From assembly GCA_025352065.1 (NCBI GenBank), contig JANXUC010000148.1, positions 1-48,215 on the forward strand: DNA of 48,215 bases, in the 5' to 3' direction. Shown here piece after piece: positions 1 through 9,134 of this stretch (positions within the stretch are counted from its first letter, which is position 1; every line of letters begins with the position of its first letter). Below the pieces are notes generated by a model. It saw nothing but the letters and a program-made list of their open reading frames with translations. It was not told where the DNA came from and made no database searches. The DNA is from Acidobacteriaceae bacterium (GTDB lineage: Bacteria > Acidobacteriota > Terriglobia > Terriglobales > Acidobacteriaceae). The position numbers and the translations under genes were made by a program.

Positions 1-22
1 CTCCGTGGCTCCGTGGTGAAAT
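1..22. repeat. CTCCGTGG micro-repeat
   Basis: Two back-to-back copies of CTCCGTGG followed by TGAAAT at the very start of the window. The same kind of sequence (CTCTGTGG units ending in GGTAAA) recurs at 46202-46230. The rest of 1-142 is spacer before the first gene, with a GAGGG ribosome binding site about 7 nt before the start at 143. No function can be assigned. Confidence 0.35.
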
Positions 23-142
23 GAATTGCACAGGCTCCTGCTGTTTCCAGAACATCCCGCAGGATTTCCTTGCGCCATCCTGCAGTTTCTCTGATAATCC
101 CTGCAGCGCCAGAGCACGTAGTTCCGATTTCGAGGGCCTTCG

Positions 143-2140
143 ATGTTTTCCTGCAGTATTCGTCTGGAAGTGTTGGCTGGCTTATTTCTCCTTCTCTTGA
201 CTGCGCCATTCGCGAAGGCGGTTGACTGGCCTCCCATTGATCCCGCCGACTTGGCGATGAAGGATGTCCCGCAGCAGCCGGGCGCGCCGGGCGTCGTCTT
301 GTTGCGGGAGGAGATTGACAACGACCTTCTCCATTTCCACTCCACATACATGCGGCTCAAGATTCTGACGGAAGCGGGGCGCGACGGCTATTCAGACGTG
401 GAATTGCCTTACTCCCGCCGCATCGATTCGATCAGCGGTCGCACGATCCACGCTGACGGTTCCATCGTGCCCTTCGAAGGCAAAATATTTGAAAAGACCA
501 TCCTGAAAGGGCGCGGCTTCAAGTATCAGGCCAAGGCCTTCACTATGCCTGACGTGCAGGTTGGTAGCATCATCGAGTTCCGCTACAGCCTGCGTTACGA
601 CGACAACAGATTTTACTCGCCGGAATGGGAAATCCAGCTTGATCTTTTCCAAAAACATGCATCTTTCAAGTACATTCCTTTTCAGTTTGATTCGGCGTCG
701 CACTATCTCACGGTTTCGCATGATCGCGCTGCGACCGGCGTCTCCTGGACGTCGTATGTCCCGAACAAAGAGATGCAGCCGAAGGAAGTGAAAATGCCGA
801 TTCAGTATTCCATTGAGCTTTCGACCTTCGATGTCCCTGCGTTTCTGGAAGAGCCGTATTCTCCTCCGCAGCGCGCGATGCGATACAGGGCGAATTTTTA
901 CTATACGTCTGGATCAAAAGAAGAAGACTACTGGAAGGATGAAAAGAAGTTCTGGAACAAGGATGTTGAGAGCTTCGTGAACCACCGCAGCGGGGTGCAG
1001 GAAGTTTTGGACAAGACAATCGCACCGGGGGACACGCCGGAGCAAAAGGTCCACAAGATCTACGCGTTGGTCGCGAGCCTCGAAAACCGCAGCTACATTC
1101 CAAGGCGCGCTACGCAAGAGGAACACGCGTTGGAGATCAAGCCGAACAAGAATGCTGAAGACGTCTTGCAGCAACACAGCGGCTACCACGACGATCTCAA
1201 CCGTCTTTTTGTAGCTCTGGTGCGAGAAGCGGATATTCCGGCGTGGCTGATGTGGGTGCCGGACCGCTCGGAAAACTTCTTCCAGTCCCACTATCTCAGC
1301 ACATCGCAATTCGACGCTGAGGTTGCCATTGTGCAGTTGAACGGCAAGGAAGTTTTTCTCGACCCGGGAACCAAGTATTGTCCTTACGGCATGTTGAACT
1401 GGCGCTCTGCCGGAAACCAGGGAATGCGCCAAAGCGCGGAGAAGGGCACGGAATTTGGCGAAGCACCCATCTCCAATTACAACGACGCGATGACGCAACG
1501 GGTTGCCCGCATCAGGCTGACGGAAGACGGCAAGTACGAAGGCACAGTGACGGTGGGATGGCTTGGTCTGGAAGCTTTGAGCCGTCGCCGCACGGCCGGG
1601 CTAACAGACATCGAGGGTCGCAAGAAAGACCTGGAGGACGAAGTAAAGAAATGGCTACCGCCAGGCAGTGAAATTGCGATGAGCAAGTTCCCCAAGTGGG
1701 AAGACACGGAATCGGCCTTTACGGCTGAATTCAAAGTAAGCGGGCCGCTGGCCACCAGCGCGGGCAAGCGCTGGATGGTGCCAATCCATTTTTTTCAGGT
1801 CAATGAGAAGCCCAAGTTCCCTTCTGCAAAACGGGCGAATCCTGTGTATTTGGCCTATCCGTATCGTGAAATTGACGAAGTCCACATCATAGTGCCAACG
1901 GGCGCGTCGGTGGAAGATTTGCCGCACGATGATATGGTGAAGCTGGATTTCGCCATCTACAAAACGACGCAGAAGATGGAATCGCCCAGCACGATTTTCT
2001 CCCGCCGCGACATGGCGATTAACGGGATGCTGTTCCCGGTAGCGAGTTACAAGGAAGTGAAAGAGTTCTACGACAAGGTCAAGGCTGGAGACGACCAACC
2101 CGCACTCCTGAAGGTGCCCGCCCATGCGCAAGGCAACTAA
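143..2140 (+). CDS. DUF3857 / transglutaminase-fold exported protein, catalytic residues lost
   Basis: 665 aa. A hydrophobic segment at residues 8-26 looks like a signal peptide, so the protein is probably periplasmic or envelope-associated. Residues about 45-250 resemble DUF3857 and about 290-420 the transglutaminase-like core, followed by a C-terminal beta-rich part. Aligning by eye with the downstream paralogue, the catalytic Cys position holds His349 and the catalytic His position holds Ala392, while the Asp (Asp407, in FLDPG) is kept. The fold is therefore likely present but without thiol catalysis. The start has a GAGGG ribosome binding site. The 3' end overlaps the next gene by 17 bp, so the two are co-translated. 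Substrate and role are unknown; a binding or structural partner of the intact paralogue is inference. Confidence 0.85.
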   Translation: MFSCSIRLEVLAGLFLLLLTAPFAKAVDWPPIDPADLAMKDVPQQPGAPGVVLLREEIDNDLLHFHSTYMRLKILTEAGRDGYSDVELPYSRRIDSISGRTIHADGSIVPFEGKIFEKTILKGRGFKYQAKAFTMPDVQVGSIIEFRYSLRYDDNRFYSPEWEIQLDLFQKHASFKYIPFQFDSASHYLTVSHDRAATGVSWTSYVPNKEMQPKEVKMPIQYSIELSTFDVPAFLEEPYSPPQRAMRYRANFYYTSGSKEEDYWKDEKKFWNKDVESFVNHRSGVQEVLDKTIAPGDTPEQKVHKIYALVASLENRSYIPRRATQEEHALEIKPNKNAEDVLQQHSGYHDDLNRLFVALVREADIPAWLMWVPDRSENFFQSHYLSTSQFDAEVAIVQLNGKEVFLDPGTKYCPYGMLNWRSAGNQGMRQSAEKGTEFGEAPISNYNDAMTQRVARIRLTEDGKYEGTVTVGWLGLEALSRRRTAGLTDIEGRKKDLEDEVKKWLPPGSEIAMSKFPKWEDTESAFTAEFKVSGPLATSAGKRWMVPIHFFQVNEKPKFPSAKRANPVYLAYPYREIDEVHIIVPTGASVEDLPHDDMVKLDFAIYKTTQKMESPSTIFSRRDMAINGMLFPVASYKEVKEFYDKVKAGDDQPALLKVPAHAQGN

Positions 2141-4076
2141 AGTTCTGGTTGGCTGGTGTTTTTTGCTGCTTCTCGGCTCCACGCTGGGGGCGGTCTCCGT
2201 TCCAGATTGGGTCCATCAGGCCGCCAGCCAGACGATTCCCAGCTATCCGCCGGATACCAACGCGGTCGTACTGCTCGTCGACGAGATTGATACGGTAACC
2301 GGTTCCGGAGAGTATGTGGAGCACTATCGGCGCGTGGTGAAGATTCTGCGCCCCGACGGCCGCAACGAAGGCGACCTCGGCGTGTATCTGGGGCAGAAGG
2401 AAAAGCTGCTATCCCTGCACGCGTGGAGCATCGACAAGACTGGCCGCGAATTCGAGGTTAAGGAAAAGGACTTCGTCGATTCGACTCCTTACACCGGAGA
2501 GTTCTACAGCGATATCCATCGGCGCTCGGCGAAAGCGCCGGTTCCGGAACCAGGCTCGGTGATTGCGATCGAGTACGAAGCGCGCCGCAACAGTTGGTTC
2601 AACCAATTCCATTGGTTCTTGCAGGAAGACATTCCGGTTCGCGAAACGACCTTAACCGTGCAGCTTCCCAGCGGTTGGGAATATAAAGATTCGTGGGCGG
2701 GGACGCCTGCCGTCAAGCCGATTGCGGCGGGCGAGAATCGCTGGCAATGGACGCAACGCGAACTGGCCCCCATTGAGGAAGAGCCTCGAAGTCCCGCGTT
2801 CCTTGCGCTTTCCGCACGCGTGACAATATCTTTTCTGCCGCCTGGCGCAATCAACGCAGCCTCTTGGGAGGGCATGGGCCGCTGGGAAACGGAACTGGTC
2901 GCAGGTCGCAGGACGCCGACTCCCGAGATCGCCGAGAAAGTACGCCAACTCACCGCCGGGACGACAGACTTCGATGGCAAGCTGCGCGCCCTGGCCGCTT
3001 TCATGCGTACTGAAATTCGCTACGTTGCGATTGAAATTGGGATCGGTGGCTGGCAGCCGCATCGGGCTGGCGACGTGTTCCATTTTCGCTATGGCGATTG
3101 CAAAGACAAGGCTACCCTGCTGAGCAGCATGCTTCAAGAGACGGGGATTCACTCCAACTACGTTGTCGTCCACACGGAGCGCGGGATTGTCGATCCAGCC
3201 ACACCTTCCCGCCTTTTCAATCATGTAATTCTGGCGGTTGAGCTTCCGGATGCGACGCTCGCCAGGAACTACCGCAGCGTCATCACCGCCAAATCCGGCA
3301 AACAATACCTGATTTACGACCCGACAGACACATACACGCCGGTTGGGACCTTGCGTTCAGAGCTGCAAGACAGTTACGCGCTCTTGGTCACCGATTCCGG
3401 CGGAGAAATATTCCACACGCCGCTGCTTCCGCCGGAGACCAACCTGCTTACTCGCACCGGACATTTTGCGTTGGCCGTGGATGGGACTCTCACAGGAGAG
3501 CTTCACGAAACGCTGAGCGGCGAACACGCAAACTGGCAGCGCGCCTACCTGCTCCATGCTAACGAAAAGCAGCGTACCGAGCAGTTCGAACATACGCTGG
3601 GGCGCTCGCTCAAGGGCTTTACCCTGGAAAGCACGCAGATCGAGCAGTTGGACAATATTCAGAAAGACCTGCAGCTGAACCTGAAGTTTTCTGCCCCGGA
3701 CTATGGCCAAGTTCGTGGCCCTCTAATGCTGGTGCGCCCGCGCGTGATGGGCGAGAAGAGCTTCGACCTCGACCACCGCAAGCCTCGTAAATATCCGGTG
3801 GTATTTGATGGCACGTCGAAAGAAACCGATGTTTATGAAATAGAACTACCTCCGGGTTACGCGGTAGACGATATTCCAGGACCTACGACAATCGATGTCG
3901 GTTTTGCCAGCTATCAAAGCAAGATTGAAGTGAGCGGCTCAAAGCTGCGATATTCCCGCGAGTACACGCGGCGCGACGTACAGATCGGACCGGAGCGCAT
4001 GGCTGACTTGCGGAAATTTGAAGGCGCGATTGGCGCAGACGAAATGGCGGCCGTGGTGTTGAAGAAATTGCCGTAG
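2124..4076 (+). CDS. DUF3857 and transglutaminase domain protein
   Basis: 650 aa with an N-terminal signal peptide or anchor (hydrophobic residues 8-24). DUF3857 spans about 40-240 and the transglutaminase-like domain about 265-410. The papain-like triad is visible: Cys326 in GDCKDKA, His367 in FNHVIL and Asp399 in YDPTD. This is the intact form of the family, whose members are exported in Gram-negatives and whose substrate is generally unknown; transamidase or cysteine-protease-like chemistry is expected. It overlaps the upstream degenerate paralogue by 17 bp and is followed 26 bp later by a small exported DUF4440 protein, so the three probably form one transcription unit. Confidence 0.88.
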   Translation: MRKATKVLVGWCFLLLLGSTLGAVSVPDWVHQAASQTIPSYPPDTNAVVLLVDEIDTVTGSGEYVEHYRRVVKILRPDGRNEGDLGVYLGQKEKLLSLHAWSIDKTGREFEVKEKDFVDSTPYTGEFYSDIHRRSAKAPVPEPGSVIAIEYEARRNSWFNQFHWFLQEDIPVRETTLTVQLPSGWEYKDSWAGTPAVKPIAAGENRWQWTQRELAPIEEEPRSPAFLALSARVTISFLPPGAINAASWEGMGRWETELVAGRRTPTPEIAEKVRQLTAGTTDFDGKLRALAAFMRTEIRYVAIEIGIGGWQPHRAGDVFHFRYGDCKDKATLLSSMLQETGIHSNYVVVHTERGIVDPATPSRLFNHVILAVELPDATLARNYRSVITAKSGKQYLIYDPTDTYTPVGTLRSELQDSYALLVTDSGGEIFHTPLLPPETNLLTRTGHFALAVDGTLTGELHETLSGEHANWQRAYLLHANEKQRTEQFEHTLGRSLKGFTLESTQIEQLDNIQKDLQLNLKFSAPDYGQVRGPLMLVRPRVMGEKSFDLDHRKPRKYPVVFDGTSKETDVYEIELPPGYAVDDIPGPTTIDVGFASYQSKIEVSGSKLRYSREYTRRDVQIGPERMADLRKFEGAIGADEMAAVVLKKLP

Positions 4077-4102
4077 GTTTGAAGAGGAACTGAGGATAAC
4101 TC

Positions 4103-4573
4103 ATGAGACGTATTTTGCAGGCGACTGTTGTAACGGTTTGTTTAACCTGCTTGCTAGTCCTTCTGCCCGCCCAGTCCAAGGCTGGTATCGGCGTAAAGGA
4201 AAACGTTCAGAAAACCATTGCCGCCTTGGAATTCAAGTGGGCGGAAGCGCAGACAATCGGCGACGCCAAGGCTGTAACTCCACTGCTATCCGAAGATTTT
4301 GTGAACACGGATACCGATGGAAACGTTTTCGGGAAGATCACGTTACTTTCGAATTTGAAAGGTGGCAAGTGGGAGCACAACGAAATTCGTGACGTGAAAG
4401 TGATCGTCCACGGAACTACCGCCATTGCGACGGGAACCTGGGAAGGCAAAGGCGCGGATGGCGACGGCACAAGGATTGATCGCCGCGAACACTGGACCGA
4501 CACTTGGGTAAGGGCGGCCAACGGGAAATGGCTTTGCGTGGCAAGCCAGCAGACTGAAATCAAAAGTAAGTAA
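4103..4573 (+). CDS. DUF4440 / SnoaL-like (NTF2 fold) exported protein
   Basis: 156 aa. Residues 1-27 are a signal peptide ending in an AQSKAG-like cleavage region. The rest matches the small NTF2/SnoaL-like DUF4440 pattern: an N-terminal helix (VKENVQKTIAALE), a D-A-x-x-V-T-P-L-L-S-E-D-F segment, and a final beta strand W-L-C-V-A-S-Q-Q-T. Proteins of this family are often ligand-binding or enzyme-like; no substrate is evident here. A GAGGA ribosome binding site sits 7-8 nt before the ATG. It follows the DUF3857 pair at 26 bp and is convergent with holA. Confidence 0.8.
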   Translation: MRRILQATVVTVCLTCLLVLLPAQSKAGIGVKENVQKTIAALEFKWAEAQTIGDAKAVTPLLSEDFVNTDTDGNVFGKITLLSNLKGGKWEHNEIRDVKVIVHGTTAIATGTWEGKGADGDGTRIDRREHWTDTWVRAANGKWLCVASQQTEIKSK

Positions 4574-4593
4574 CGGCGCTCGACTGGCCGCTC

Positions 4594-4698
4594 GACTGTT
4601 TTTCGTTAGACTGTTTTTCGTTAGACTGTTTTTCGTTAGACTGTTTTTCGTTAGACTGTTTTCCGTTAGACTGTTTTCCGTTAGACTGTTTTCCGTTA
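4594..4698. repeat. 15-bp tandem repeat, seven units, abutting holA stop
   Basis: Seven uninterrupted head-to-tail copies of GACTGTTTTTCGTTA. The first four units have TTTTTCG and the last three TTTTCCG, so the array has two homogenised blocks. The last unit supplies the holA stop codon (TTA on plus, TAA on minus). Because the unit is 15 bp, every unit puts a TAA in the holA frame, giving seven successive in-frame stops. Just before the array, CGCTCGACTG occurs twice with a 2-nt gap (4577-4598 region). The array lies between two convergent genes. Confidence 0.95.
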
Positions 4699-5817
4699 GA
4701 CCAGCAACTCTTCCTGCTGCCAGCCAACTTCGGCTTGCGGGGCAGCCGTTAAATCCAGAACAAGCTTTTCGAGGACCATGCGGCGGCTTACAGGATTGGA
4801 GCGCAGGGCTAGGTCGGCTTTGGCGATCAAGCGGATTCCCTTGGTCAACTCGCGTTTCGATTTGTAGCGACGCGCTTGCTTGATGATGTCTTCCGCGGCA
4901 AAGGGAGGCACGCGGAAGCCCTGCCACAGCGCGGCCCACAGCATACGCTGGTCGCGGACGTTGCGTTCCAAGATGACCAGCATCTGACGGAAGGTTTTGG
5001 CCAGCATGTAGAGATGCCCGATAGCGGCTTCGTCGCCTTCGGCCGTGCTGAGTAGTGCGTCTAAGACCAGGAGAGCTTTCTCGCGATCCTTGGCGGAGAT
5101 GGCATCCGTGAGTTCGTAGAGCGAACGCTGTTTGGCAGCTAGAACCATGGTTTCGACGTCGCCGAGGGTGATTTTCTTTTTGTCGCCGACGTAAAGTATC
5201 AGCTTTTCGAGTTCGTTGGAGACCATCATGAGGTCGCCGCCGAGGGCGTCTACCAGTTCGCGGGCGGCATCGGCGTCCATCTTCACGTCGCGGGTGACGC
5301 AGTATTCGCCGATCCAGCGCACCGCTTCGCTTTCTTCCACGCGAGCGAGTTCAACGATTCCGCAGAACGGGCCCATCGCTTCTCGGATCCGCTCGTAGCG
5401 GTCTTTGTCGGTCATTTCCATTTTTCGAACGTCGGCGGGGATGGAAATATGGTCGGCGATGAAAATCAAGACCGCGGCGGGGTTCGGATTCTTTGTGTAG
5501 GCTTCGATTGCAGCCAACTTTTCTTCGTTGGAGCCGCGTCCGAAGAGCGCTTTGACGCTGCGAACAAAAAAAACCTGGAAAGGCGCCATCAGGGATGGAG
5601 TGCGAGCGCGATCAAGAACTTCGACGAGATCGGTGTCGGCGAGATCGAGGTCGTAGAGGCTGAAGTCCCGCATATCCAGGGGGACCAGATGTTGCAGAAT
5701 CGCCTCGCGACAACGGCGTCGAAAAAAGGCTTCGTCACCCACGAATACATACGCGGGACGCAGCTTCCCTTTTTCAACTTCTGCTACGAAGCGTTCCGTT
5801 TGCGCGAATGACCGCAC
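4696..5817 (-). CDS. holA: DNA polymerase III subunit delta
   Basis: 373 aa, the usual length of the delta subunit, which opens the beta clamp during loading as part of the clamp-loader complex. The N-terminal AAA-like region is recognisable from R-P-A-Y-V-F-V-G-D-E-A-F (about 18-29), the middle domain from the E-L-E-K-L-I-L-Y segment, and the C-terminal helical collar follows. The start is GTG at 5817, sharing one base with the lptE stop (TAGTG). The stop TAA falls in the first unit of a 15-bp tandem repeat. It is last in the psd-pssA-asd-like-lptE-holA run; lptE followed by holA is a common bacterial arrangement. Confidence 0.92.
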   Translation of the reverse strand: MRSFAQTERFVAEVEKGKLRPAYVFVGDEAFFRRRCREAILQHLVPLDMRDFSLYDLDLADTDLVEVLDRARTPSLMAPFQVFFVRSVKALFGRGSNEEKLAAIEAYTKNPNPAAVLIFIADHISIPADVRKMEMTDKDRYERIREAMGPFCGIVELARVEESEAVRWIGEYCVTRDVKMDADAARELVDALGGDLMMVSNELEKLILYVGDKKKITLGDVETMVLAAKQRSLYELTDAISAKDREKALLVLDALLSTAEGDEAAIGHLYMLAKTFRQMLVILERNVRDQRMLWAALWQGFRVPPFAAEDIIKQARRYKSKRELTKGIRLIAKADLALRSNPVSRRMVLEKLVLDLTAAPQAEVGWQQEELLV

Positions 5818-6359
5818 TAGAAGCCCTCCAGGATATTGGACACTAGAGTGTGGGCAAAATCTCGTGAAAGCCTTTCCAATGCCGGGGAATCCTCCTGAAA
5901 GAAACTCGAAAGCTCCTGTGAAATCTGGTATTGCTCGCGGAACTGGTAAGCCTCGTTTTCGAACAGCACTTTACCGTCGCGATCCGTGAGAGCTACTTTC
6001 ATGTTTACAGTTACCAGGACCGTCGCAACTTTTCCAGTCGTAGAATCATAGTTGGAAGGCGCTGTGGTTGCTGAAAGCACTACGCCGCGCAAAGTAGCGT
6101 CGGCACCGGTATCGGAATTTGAAACGATGCGGTAATTGGCTCGCGTTGTGAACTCACGCACTACGGCTCCTGTAAGCATCTGCTCGATCTTGTAGGTTTG
6201 AGTTTCGTTGACAAACGCCGGAATGGCAATTGTCTTTACATGGTCGGGGAGAGTGTTGGATTTTCCAGCGGTGCGGTAGCCGCAAGCGCTCAGACCCAAA
6301 TTCAAAAATACGAGCAGCAGCGCTCCGTAAAAACCTTGGCGCCTGCTGAGCCGCCTCAT
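5817..6359 (-). CDS. lptE: LPS-assembly lipoprotein LptE
   Basis: 180 aa. It has a signal sequence and lipobox with Cys26 (L-S-A-C-G-Y). The L-x-A-C-G-Y start of the mature protein and the following I-A-I-P-x-F-x-N-E-T segment are typical of LptE/RlpB, the plug lipoprotein of the LptD translocon that places lipopolysaccharide in the outer leaflet of the outer membrane. Its position directly before holA supports the call, as this pair is conserved in many Gram-negatives. It overlaps the upstream asd-like gene by 4 bp and holA by 1 bp, indicating translational coupling. Confidence 0.88.
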   Translation of the reverse strand: MRRLSRRQGFYGALLLVFLNLGLSACGYRTAGKSNTLPDHVKTIAIPAFVNETQTYKIEQMLTGAVVREFTTRANYRIVSNSDTGADATLRGVVLSATTAPSNYDSTTGKVATVLVTVNMKVALTDRDGKVLFENEAYQFREQYQISQELSSFFQEDSPALERLSRDFAHTLVSNILEGF

Positions 6360-7432
6360 TGCACCGTCCGTTTTGGACGGGATGCTGCGATGATTTCGGC
6401 CAGTTCTACGGCAGTCCGCGCCGACACCCGTAAGTTATCGGCAGCGGCCCAAATCCACACGCCTTTCGGATTGCTGGCATCTCGTGCGACGGAAACCAGA
6501 ATGTCATCCTGCCCAGATGCGGCGACCGTGGTGGGAGGCTCTTCGGCGGTGCGCATGATCGTTACATGCTCGCCTTGCAGTGCCTGCACCATATCTCCGA
6601 GAGCGACCGGCTCTTCCGTCTCCAGAAAGAGCAACAAGGAATGGCCATGAAATGCCGGGGCCTGCAATAAGGCCAGCGACAACATCGGAGCACTCTCTCC
6701 GGCAATGCGCCAGCAGTGTCTGGCGGCGACGCGCTGTTCGATGTTTTCCAAATACGTAACGAGTTTTCCGCCGTAGCGCGTAACCAGATTGAATTCGACC
6801 TGGGCGTCGAAGACTTCGCGAGGTAGTTCCTGAAATGAAAGCAGGTAGACCGACTGCTCTTGTAGTTCGTCGATGCTCTTGCGTCCGCGCTCGGAAACCG
6901 GCTCAAACACTGTCGCTACTGCGCTGCGGATCGAACCCGCCTGCTGGCCTCTGAGTACGAGTAACGCCAGAACAACGGCGGCTGGATGCGCCACAACTAC
7001 GGCGGGACCGGGTTGAAGTTCCAATTGGATATCCTGCCCTAGTTGTTTCTCGATCCAAGGCGACCGAACGCGGGTTCCCGACTCGTCGTCTAGCGCACAG
7101 GAAAGATCCAGCATGGAAACACCGGCATCGCGCGCCGCAGCCCAGCTTTTGCGGGTGGTGGCAGGGTCGCCCGCGAAAGGCGCAAAATCCAAATTCTCAA
7201 ACTGGTCGATTCCCACGCTTCGAACAAAAGTAATTTCATCGCCTACCGCTTCCATCTGGCCAAGCGAATCGTCATCGTCGTCCAGCAGCTTGACGTCAAC
7301 CGAAGGAAACTTGCGCTCGTCGAGGACATCGGCAACTTCTTTGCCTTTGAGGGTGCCTCCGCCGACCAGAGCGAGGCGAAAGAAGCCGTCGGTTGGACGG
7401 GGGACGGTGTTGGTCTTTTTCTGCATACTCAT
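6356..7432 (-). CDS. Aspartate-semialdehyde dehydrogenase-like protein lacking catalytic Cys (Usg-like)
   Basis: 358 aa. The N-terminus has a Rossmann start (L-A-L-V-G-G-G-T-L-K-G), and the later region has the Asd/ArgC dimerisation-domain layout, including an AFHGHS segment like the substrate-binding His region of the family. At the position of the canonical A-N-P-N-C-S-T active site the protein reads A148-H-P-A-A152-V, so the nucleophilic Cys is replaced by Ala. It therefore probably does not make aspartate semialdehyde and resembles the E. coli Usg type of paralogue. Its position between phospholipid synthesis genes and lptE, overlapping both neighbours by 4 bp, suggests co-expression with envelope functions; its role is unknown. 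Confidence 0.75.
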   Translation of the reverse strand: MSMQKKTNTVPRPTDGFFRLALVGGGTLKGKEVADVLDERKFPSVDVKLLDDDDDSLGQMEAVGDEITFVRSVGIDQFENLDFAPFAGDPATTRKSWAAARDAGVSMLDLSCALDDESGTRVRSPWIEKQLGQDIQLELQPGPAVVVAHPAAVVLALLVLRGQQAGSIRSAVATVFEPVSERGRKSIDELQEQSVYLLSFQELPREVFDAQVEFNLVTRYGGKLVTYLENIEQRVAARHCWRIAGESAPMLSLALLQAPAFHGHSLLLFLETEEPVALGDMVQALQGEHVTIMRTAEEPPTTVAASGQDDILVSVARDASNPKGVWIWAAADNLRVSARTAVELAEIIAASRPKRTVQ

Positions 7433-8304
7433 GAGGGCTGCGATGCCTCTTTATATGGGGGCGGGGATTGGGGGCCACCGCGGCGACGGAATATCCATTG
7501 CAGCCGCCAGAGGATTCCAGAAAACATGTAGGTCAGCGCCACGACGAGCAAGAAGGGTCGTGAAAGCTCCCACGCCAGCGCCATCATGACCGCCACCACA
7601 ATCACTACCCAGAAGGGATGCCGGCTGCGAACCTTGATTCCCTTGGTGCTGAAAAAGCGCCATGTACTTACCATCAAAAGCGCACAAGTCACCATCAACG
7701 AAGTCCAGATCGTGGCCTTCCACCAAACTTGAACGGGGTCTCCTCCAGTGAAATGCACAACAGCCGCCAGCACCCCAGCCGCCGCAGGAATTGGCAGACC
7801 AACAAAGTATTTCTTCCCCGGGCGTCCAGGGTTTGATGGTTCCGGATTCATCTGGATATTGAAACGAGCCAACCGGCTCGCACCTGCAATCAGGAACAGG
7901 AAGCTGGCGACCATGCCGATGGCGGCCAAACGAGACCGCATCAAGGGAACCACCATTGCGGGTAAAAAATGGAAGCCCCAGAAAAAGGCCAGCATCGCGG
8001 GCGCGACACCAAACGTGATTACGTCGGCAAGCGAGTCCAACTCACGCCCAAAATCGCTGCTGGTATTCGTCGCACGCGCTACCGCGCCATCCAAAGAGTC
8101 GAACATTACTGCAAAGCCAATCGCTTTCGCCGCCAGGTTGAAATGCTCAGGAGCCGACGGACTGCCTTGGGTCGTCTGCACAATGGCATAGTAGCCAGCC
8201 GCGATATTCGCGCATGTAAACAGTGAGGGCAGGATGTACATCCCTCGGCGCAGGCGGCGTTCGGCGCGATCTTCGAGACGACGCATGGGATGAGGAAACT
8301 TCAT
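7429..8304 (-). CDS. pssA: CDP-diacylglycerol--serine O-phosphatidyltransferase
   Basis: 291 aa integral membrane enzyme of the CDP-alcohol phosphatidyltransferase family. The diagnostic motif DGx2ARx8Gx3Dx3D is complete: Asp72-Gly73, Ala76-Arg77, Gly86, Asp90 and Asp94. Several hydrophobic segments follow. It makes phosphatidylserine from CDP-diacylglycerol and serine, which the adjacent psd product decarboxylates to phosphatidylethanolamine. It overlaps psd by 4 bp (ATGA) and the asd-like gene by 4 bp. The basic C-terminus ends in a Pro-rich stretch. Confidence 0.92.
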   Translation of the reverse strand: MKFPHPMRRLEDRAERRLRRGMYILPSLFTCANIAAGYYAIVQTTQGSPSAPEHFNLAAKAIGFAVMFDSLDGAVARATNTSSDFGRELDSLADVITFGVAPAMLAFFWGFHFLPAMVVPLMRSRLAAIGMVASFLFLIAGASRLARFNIQMNPEPSNPGRPGKKYFVGLPIPAAAGVLAAVVHFTGGDPVQVWWKATIWTSLMVTCALLMVSTWRFFSTKGIKVRSRHPFWVVIVVAVMMALAWELSRPFLLVVALTYMFSGILWRLQWIFRRRGGPQSPPPYKEASQPS

Positions 8305-8966
8305 GGTCGCCCTCGAATTTCCGCCATAGCGCCGGCGGCAACTAGTTCCCCCGCGCCAGCCGTGATGGCGACAATGCTGGCGCCGCCACGAACTCGGTCT
8401 CCAATCTTCACCTGCGGGGTGGCATCGGCATCCAGCACAACATCGACGCGGGAGCCGAACTTAATCAGTCCAACGCGCTCACCTCGTTCGACGCGGTCTC
8501 CCGCTTTTTTCGTGAAGACGATGCGCCGAGCGAGCAAGCCTGCAATCTGTTTAAAGACGACCGTGTGACCTTCGCCTTCCACGGTGACAATGTTTTGCTC
8601 GTTCTCGGCGGCGGATTCCGCGCTCATGGCATTCAAGAACTTTCCGCGCTGGTAACGTGCGTCCCGAATGGTACCGGCAATCGGCGAACGGTTCACGTGA
8701 ACATCAAACACGCTCAGGAAGATGCTGATACGCAGTTTCTTCGACCCGTCCACAAGGATTTGCGAAACATCGGTTACCTTGCCGTCGCCCGGAGAAACTA
8801 CGGCACCCGCTGCGACGGGAATTTCACGTTCCGGATCGCGAAAGAACCACAAAAAGAAACAGGCCAACAGGACAGCGGGAATCGCCCACCGCGAACCTGC
8901 AATCCAGCGCAGCACGAGCGCCGCTAAGCCACAACCCGCGCCGTAATAGTAGCCATCAGGAACCAT
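8301..8966 (-). CDS. psd: Phosphatidylserine decarboxylase proenzyme (short type)
   Basis: 221 aa, the short form of the pyruvoyl-dependent enzyme. Hydrophobic N-terminal segments (about 8-42) anchor it to the inner membrane. Conserved parts are F-F-R-D-P-E-R, S-P-G-D-G-K-V, F-L-S-x-F-D-V-H-V-N-R and L-I-K-F-G-S-R-V-D, where Ser172 of the Phe-Gly-Ser site is the expected self-cleavage residue that becomes the pyruvoyl group. It makes phosphatidylethanolamine from the product of pssA, next in the operon. The ATG at 8964-8966 is the only start possible before an in-frame TAA 18 bp upstream; no clear Shine-Dalgarno sequence is seen. Confidence 0.92.
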   Translation of the reverse strand: MVPDGYYYGAGCGLAALVLRWIAGSRWAIPAVLLACFFLWFFRDPEREIPVAAGAVVSPGDGKVTDVSQILVDGSKKLRISIFLSVFDVHVNRSPIAGTIRDARYQRGKFLNAMSAESAAENEQNIVTVEGEGHTVVFKQIAGLLARRIVFTKKAGDRVERGERVGLIKFGSRVDVVLDADATPQVKIGDRVRGGASIVAITAGAGELVAAGAMAEIRGRP

Positions 8967-9050
8967 AGGGAGGTAATAAAATTATAGAGCAGAGCTCGAG
9001 TCCGCACGCGGCTGTAATGAGAAATATACGCCGAGGAACCATACCCGCCA

Positions 9051-9080
9051 AAAAGAAAAAGGCGCCGCTTCCGACGCCTT
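9051..9080 (-). terminator. Rho-independent terminator after the ydcH-like gene
   Basis: On the minus strand AAGGCG (9080-9075) pairs with CGCCTT (9064-9059) and is followed by a T-rich run (TTTTTCTTTT). It lies about 55 bp after the stop of the 75-aa gene and before psd, so psd must have its own promoter in the 8967-9050 spacer; no convincing -35/-10 pair was identified there. Confidence 0.75.
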
Positions 9081-9134
9081 GCTATGCGCGAATTCAAACA
9101 GGGACGCTGCGGGGCCCGATTACGAATCGGTACG

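Noticed and set aside
4343-4939. Open frame with L-T-E-N-S repeats on the minus strand
   Set aside because: The repeats are just the 15-bp array read in another frame, and the rest overlaps holA and the DUF4440 gene.
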